Source: Coremacera marginata
Taxonomy: Eukaryota; Arthropoda; Insecta; Diptera; Sciomyzidae
Direction of reading: 5' to 3'
Length of the DNA stretch: 64,000 nucleotides
NCBI GenBank assembly: GCA_914767935.1
Contig: OU612044.1
Location: 155,140,196-155,204,195 of the forward strand
Shown here: piece after piece, positions 59,305 through 64,000 of the stretch
How positions within the stretch are numbered: the stretch's first letter is position 1
Layout of the letters: every line of letters begins with the position of its first letter
The notes under the pieces: model-generated
What the model was told of the DNA's origin: nothing
The model's input: the letters and a program-made list of their open reading frames with translations, nothing else
The model's database searches: none
Position numbers and translations under genes: made by a program

Positions 59305-60284
59305 GTTTTTTTTTTTTAAAAGTTTTTTAAAATTATAAAGAGTCGGTTTTTCCTCATTTTTTTGCTCACCAACCCATAGCCTGAACAGAAGTATTAAACA
59401 AAATAAACAATTATAAATGCCTGTGCATTTGTTATATAAAGCAAGCAGCAGTATTACCACTTTGTGAGGAATTCCTCAAAACGTGAGGAATTTACAATGG
59501 CTGTGAGTAATTTTTGAGGAATTTTATTTTGATGAAATTGTGAGGAACTTGACAATTGTAACCATTTATGGTTACAGAATATTTGAAACTTTGAACAGAA
59601 AAATAACAATAAGCTCGGAAATTATTTTAGAAAATACCTATTCCTACTATTTTTTATGGTACTTTACACGATGCAATAGTGGAGGCCTAAAAAGGAAGAC
59701 TAACAATTTCTAATTTTTTCCTCTTAATAATTTACTTAATCAAAAATTGTAATCTGCTTAGTCGACTGCATAATAACATTTTTATCTGAAGAGGAAATTG
59801 TCTCCTTTTTTAAAATTTTTCTAGGTAACCACGGAAAAAATAAAAAATTTTAAATCTTACTTTTTGAGCTGTCATTTTTAGAGAAAAATTTAGTAAAAAA
59901 ATCAACACATTTGAAAAATTTTAATGCCTTCCATCTTTTATTATGTTTCCGACTGTAAAAAAATGTCTTTTCCATTGTAAAATTTGATTGGAAAAAATAA
60001 ATCATCCAAAAAACTGATTTTTTTTTAATTGGCAATTTACAATTGGGAATCAAATTTTTGAGATTTTTTAACTATTGTATCGTGTAGAGCAAGCTTGAAA
60101 ATAGTATGAATAGGTATTTTTCTAATATATTTTTGGTCTTGGCGTTCAAATTTTTCTGCTGAACGTTTCAACCAAAAAGTGTCCTTCTGTGCTTTAACGG
60201 GTAAAATAAACAAAGGATTGGAAGAAATATGTAATACGGCCATGTTTATGCCTATAACTAAATTTTAAGAACTAATACGTATTT
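59305..60284. other. AT-rich spacer
   Basis: No gene is seen. GTGAGGAATT/GTGAGGAA motifs repeat near 59463-59550. Confidence 0.4.
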
Positions 60285-61170
60285 TAAGCAGTTTAACAGT
60301 TTTTTGACGCTGACGCAATGATAAATTTATTTTGTAGAGAGAGAAACTAGGAGGAAGCAACAATTTCAAGATAATTTTAACTACAAGCACTACCTTGTCT
60401 TATTCTACCATGCCAACAACAATAATGAGGCACAGCTCTTTTGAAGTGTCTTCTACTCTCTCCCATTCTACTCTTGCTCGTGTATGCTACAGCCAAAGTA
60501 GCATGCATGCACGAAACCTGCATGCTGTATGCAAGTAGAAGGATGTACAAAGCATGCATTGTCATGAAAAAAAAACAAAAATTAAACAGAATCGCTGAAG
60601 TTCTTGTTTGTCCGCTATTTTATGCAATACTGTTGGCATGTTGTTTATACACGGTAGCATGCATGCCAAAATACGCATGCTATATTAGTACTTAAGAATG
60701 CACCGAGCATACATAGTTGAAAAAAAAATTGCATTGTCAAATTTCTATAAATTTCCGTTAAACTTTTGTATGCATACAGTATACATGTAGTTTGTGCCGA
60801 GTATCATGCATGCTGTATCTGTGCTTAAGCATGAACCCTGCATGCATAGTCCTGCTTAAAACAGATAACCTCTCATTGTGCGTTTAAACTTTGAGGAGTG
60901 TGGATGTGCACGGCTAAATAAAGCATTAAATTTAATATAAGTGAAATTTAATTATAAAAACAAAATAAAATAACACGAGACAACAAATTGCTGGGGTATT
61001 AATAAAAATTAAATAATTATACCTTATCCATTCGGTAATAATAAATGGAATGCATACGTTCTTAATAATATCGCATGCATATGCCATTAGTATTCACGCA
61101 TGCATGCTGTATTAATCATATTGTATGCATGCAGCATTAGTATTTAGGCATGCGTACAGTATTAATAACT

Positions 61171-62647
61171 ACCCTGTAGGAAAATCAACTAATTTTAAAG
61201 TAGTTGAAAAAGTAGTTTTTTGTCAACCACAACTAGTTGAAATTCTGACTTTTTTTCATAGAACGAACTAACTTATTTTGTATGGTGATGTCCGCTAAAT
61301 AAGTCAATTGACTTTCGTCTGCATATATTTTCAACTACTTTTTAAACTAGTTAAGTTTAAATTACTTTTTTAATTACTTTAAAATAACCAATTGAAAACT
61401 ATTTAATATTCCACTTACTGAAGATGAATTTAAAAGCATAAAAATTTTAAATTTCTATACATCAAAGAGATCATTTATTTGACTGTATTGAAAAATACAT
61501 AAATCATGCCAAAAAAATCATGCCTGGTCGACACAAACAAATTCTGAAATATAAAATCAGAGTTTTTTAATGGAAAATTGTGAAATGTCGTTCTTTGTGG
61601 TGTTTTAATTGATTTTTATATAATTCAAAAGTGATTCATGCCAAGCTTCATTGCCAGTTAATTCAAAAAAGGACTAGCAATTACATTCAAAGAGCGCAAC
61701 AGAATTAAGCTGCGATGGTAGATATAATTTCATTATTCCTTTCTTCATTGGACTATTTCTGCTTCCAACAGGTGATTTCCAGAAGCTGAAGGAACTCTGC
61801 GCTTACATGTGAGCATGCCTACCACGGAAGAAGTTTACAAAAATGGGCACGCCACCGCCTGGGTACATGAGCGAAGGTGTCGATCCAATTGATCGGAATT
61901 GTGTGGATACTGTTATTTAACACGAGCCAGCTTTTTGCTGCTTCATTTCAAAATATGAGCTAAACAAGCGTGTCAGCGGGATTTTCCACGCTTTGCAACC
62001 ATCAATCATGGCCGATGGACACTCCGATATTTTGCTTAGTGCTTCTTTTAAGTGTCAATCGCAATGAAGTGATGGAGCAGACTCGACGCTACGTAGAGAA
62101 AGGGGTGCGTCTTTACTATTGAAGTGATGAGGTGTTTGCTGAATGGTTAAGCAATGCATCAATTTCCGTACAGAGTCAAAATTGTGCAATATTTGCTAAA
62201 CAGTACCAGTTTGTAATTTGAATATCTTAAATAATAAAGAATTTTTAATCGTTTCACAGGGTTTAGAGGCAGTTTATTAGTTTTAAGTGTGTTTACCACG
62301 TCTGTCTTGCAGCTCAATGTCATGAATAAAAAAATATGTCTTTTTGATACAAAATGTTAGTGAAGCCTAAACAATATTTGATGAAATAACATGGTTAAAT
62401 ATTTATAAACTTGTAAACTAATAAAAATTTGCAATTAAAACATGTCCAAGTCAGAGTAGTTGCCGCCTTAATATAACTTGTTTTTAAGTAGTATTTCATT
62501 TACTTCATATATAATGCAATAAAAACTATTTAGAATTGAAGTGGATCCCGCCTTAATATAATTCAAAGTACTTCATATACTAGTTTATTTTAAATTAGTT
62601 TTTTAATTAGTTGTTTTTAAAAAAAAGTTAGTTTGTTCCTATAGGGT
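61171..62647. mobile_element. CCCTRTAGG element, long copy (1477 bp) carrying a host gene fragment
   Basis: Ends are ACCCTGTAGGAAAATCAACT and (inverted) ACCCTATAGGAACAAACTAA, with TA at both borders. The outer ~235 bp and ~285 bp match the short copy at 42511-43053. The core (about 61410-62362), absent there, carries a SMAD-like pseudogene fragment. No transposase is seen, so it moved in trans. Confidence 0.85.
61843..62185 (+). pseudogene. SMAD2/3-like (R-Smad) gene fragment, intronless and broken
   Basis: The plus strand reads MGTPPPGYMSEGVDPID, the end of the R-Smad linker. After a stop comes EPAFCCFISKYELNKRVSGI and FHALQPSIMADGHSD, the start of the MH2 domain. After frame changes there are SASFKCQSQ / VNRNEVMEQTRRYVEKGVRL, YY, EVFAEWLSNASISVQSQNC. 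The PPPGYMSE linker tail and the order EPAFW-YELN-R-G--FHASQPS-VNRNEVVEQTRR-GKGVRLYY-GGEVFAECLSDS-FVQSPNC are characteristic of Smad2/3-type (Smox in flies) proteins. It has at least two stops and two shifts and ends after the ...QNC position. It is a captured or retroposed fragment inside a transposon, without function of its own. Real Smad2/3 proteins are TGF-beta/Activin signal transducers. Confidence 0.85.
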
Positions 62648-63050
62648 ATGTATGCATAGATCATTACTAATTTCCCATGCATACAGTATTAGTGATTGTG
62701 CAGGTTCACAGCACACATGCTCTTGTATGACATCGCTGTACAAAATGGAAATAAGGTTGCATTTATGCTGGCATGCATACAAAGCATCAAGCACATGCAT
62801 ACATCCTCGATGCTGTATGCATGAATGTACTTACTGGAGATATTTAATATAGCTGAGCCGCTATGTATTTTGTTGTAATTTTCTCACTGTCCCATTGCGA
62901 AAAAAGGAATTTTACATTTTTAATGATAATAGTTTAATGATAACGTCTTCGAATAAAAATTATATTGTGCACATCTACTCAAAAATATCTTTCCATCGAT
63001 ATAAGTTTTATGTAAATATGTTAAAGTTAACACAGGTAAAAAGGTGATGT

Positions 63051-63480
63051 CAAAATCAGCTGTTCATCGCGAATTTCTTTATGCTCACGTTTCGCAGTTG
63101 TTTTTAGGTTAAAATTGGTACAGGCTTTTTTGCAATTTTAAGACTTCTTTCACATTTTATAGTTTTTATTACACTTTTTATATAATATTTTCACTCAAAT
63201 TAGCACAAATTTAACACCCGCGACCGCACTGTTTGCAACTTGGAAACATAAAATATTTTCTTCATTTGCAATTTCTACGAAATTCGTCGTTTTGACATTA
63301 ATGTTGCTTCTCATTATCCACTCTTCGTTGACGCGTGAGAGCACTCAGCGCAGCGGCCCTACCTTATCATTGTATCATGGGCTTGTAGGCAAAGCGAAAA
63401 TTAAAAAAGTTAATAAAATTAAAAGAGCGTGCAGCCAATTCATTGTGTGGGGAGAGATAGAAAGAAAAAACTGCTAAAAA
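63051..63480. other. Sequence right of family-A repeat, nothing identified
   Basis: The 61-codon frame at 63292-63477 has no recognisable domain. Confidence 0.35.
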
Positions 63481-63690
63481 TAAAAAAATATTGGTGAGCT
63501 TGCTGAAGGTGGTCAGTGAATCTGCCTTAAGAGAATACGACGCAGTTAATCAAGCCAAAGAGCGAACAGAAATTCTTGTTACTCTCTCATTCTGTGGAGA
63601 GGGAGATAGAGCGTAAAAACTCTATATGAGAAAAACGTATGTAAGATGGTCGGAGAATCCGTCTTTAAATGCTTGACCAAGGTTGATTTA
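63420..63690. repeat. Imperfect ~130 bp direct repeat
   Basis: GGAGAGATAGA... TGGTCAGTGAATCTGCCTTAAGAGAAT (63450-63535) resembles GGAGATAGAGCG... TGGTCGGAGAATCCGTCTTTAAAT (63600-63670). Confidence 0.5.
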
Positions 63691-63697
63691 TAAGGTT

Positions 63698-64000
63698 GTC
63701 GCAGGGCTGATCGCACTCTCTTCTTAGTACCTACCCATAATTGTCAAAACCAACCAATTTTGCGAATGACTACGAAAGAAAAACGGATGATAATAGAGAA
63801 CACTTGCAGACAAGGTTGATTTATAAGGTTGTCGCAAGGGAGAGAGCGAGTACCCATAATTGTCAAATCGAAGTTGACAGCTCATAGAAAATCTGCAAGT
63901 GCTCTCTTTTATCATCCGTTTTTCTTTCGTAGTCATTCGCAAAATTGGCTGGTTTTGACAATTATGGGTACTGAGAAGAGAGTGCGATCAGCCCTGCGAC
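63698..64000. repeat. Long hairpin with ~110 bp arms, cut by the window end
   Basis: The left arm 63698-63810 (GTCGCAGGGCTGATCGCACT ... CACTTGCAGA) is repeated inverted at 63892-64000 with only a few mismatches. The 81 bp loop contains a third, shorter copy of the flanking CAAGGTTGATTTATAAGGTT block and of TACCCATAATTGTCAAA. The antisense frame 63724-63942 arises from the hairpin. Confidence 0.9.

Larger units (their letters stand above)
60285..63050 (+). mobile_element. Family-A repeat copy 3, expanded by GCATGC repeats and a nested transposon
   Basis: The left part (CCAACAACAATAATGAGGCACAGC, TTTTGAAGTGTCT, CTCTCTCCCATTCTACTC) and right part (ATTTTGTTGTAATTTTCTCA, CATTGCGAAAAAAGGAATTT, ATTATATTGTGCACATCTAC, TAAATATGTTAAAGTTAACA) match 26385-26730 in order. 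Between them are many GCATGCATGC / TGCATGC.GTATTA-type units (60500-60850, 61070-61165 and 62650-62825) and the CCCTRTAGG element at 61171-62647. The CATGC array resumes on both sides of that element, which shows the insertion is younger than the array. Confidence 0.75.

Noticed and set aside
42415..64000. Next ZP exon
   Set aside because: No sequence encoding the expected continuation of a ZP domain between splice sites could be found in this stretch.

Overview
This window looks like nuclear DNA of a true fly (Diptera, probably a schizophoran). It is strongly AT-rich, has spliced genes with typical GT-AG junctions and short or very long introns, and carries fly-type transposon families (piggyBac-like, Tc1/mariner, hAT with a hobo-like terminus, RTE-like and LOA/R1-like non-LTR elements, Mutator-like). 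There is no bacterial-style operon. All calls come from reading the sequence; no database search was possible.

Host genes. Three protein genes are well supported. (1) A plus-strand zona pellucida (ZP) domain gene has four coding exons here: 9462-9506, 10316-10364, 42102-42282 and 42348-42414. They join in frame into a signal peptide plus the start of a ZP-N domain. The gene continues past the right edge; its second coding intron is about 31.7 kb and its fourth is longer than 21 kb. (2, 3) Two minus-strand apolipoprotein-D-like lipocalins, five exons each, lie inside the 31.7 kb intron at 27520-28394 (188 aa) and 34132-34955 (186 aa). They have identical intron phases, so they are a tandem duplicate pair nested antisense in the ZP gene. 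Both have a TATA-like box upstream and an AATAAA signal downstream.

Mobile and repeat DNA fills much of the rest. 0.37-1.76 kb: degenerate ~125 bp tandem repeats. 4.7 kb: a hairpin MITE. 6.5-8.3 kb: hairpin array beside a dead piggyBac-like transposase. 11.35 kb: one copy of a dispersed repeat (family A). 12.3-13.5 kb: a TIR element with tRNA-like modules. 14-15.6 kb: a foldback with inverted 21 bp arrays. 16.2-18.5 kb: Tc1-like element nested in another TIR element. 18.6-20.5 kb: RTE-like retrotransposon lacking its YADD box. 22.8-24.5 and 57.3-59.3 kb: two copies of an element made of a ~128 bp tandem array plus a ~418 bp palindrome. 29.2-31.7 kb: TIR element with a ~190 bp tandem array, split by a hAT element that itself holds a large foldback. 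31.8-33.6 kb: LOA/R1-like remnant. 36 kb: mariner remnant. 38.6-41.1 kb: a 2.5 kb simple-repeat array switching from an 11-mer to a 6-mer. 42.5 and 61.2 kb: two copies of a CCCTRTAGG-ended element; the long copy carries a broken SMAD2/3-like gene fragment. 43.8 kb: RTE 3' fragment. 45.1 kb: Mutator-like remnant. 45.7-46.3 kb: foldback. 50.4-52.2 kb: inverted-repeat region with two tRNA-like modules. 53.3 kb: second Tc1 remnant. 53.5-54.9 kb: unidentified GC-richer insert. 60.3-63.05 kb: family-A copy swollen by GCATGC repeats and a nested transposon. 63.7-64.0 kb: long hairpin cut by the window end.

The most notable items are the SMAD-like fragment carried inside a transposon, the nested antisense lipocalin pair, the recurrent TIR elements with divergent tRNA-like modules, and the 11-mer to 6-mer repeat array. 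I did not find a new defence or enzymatic system.
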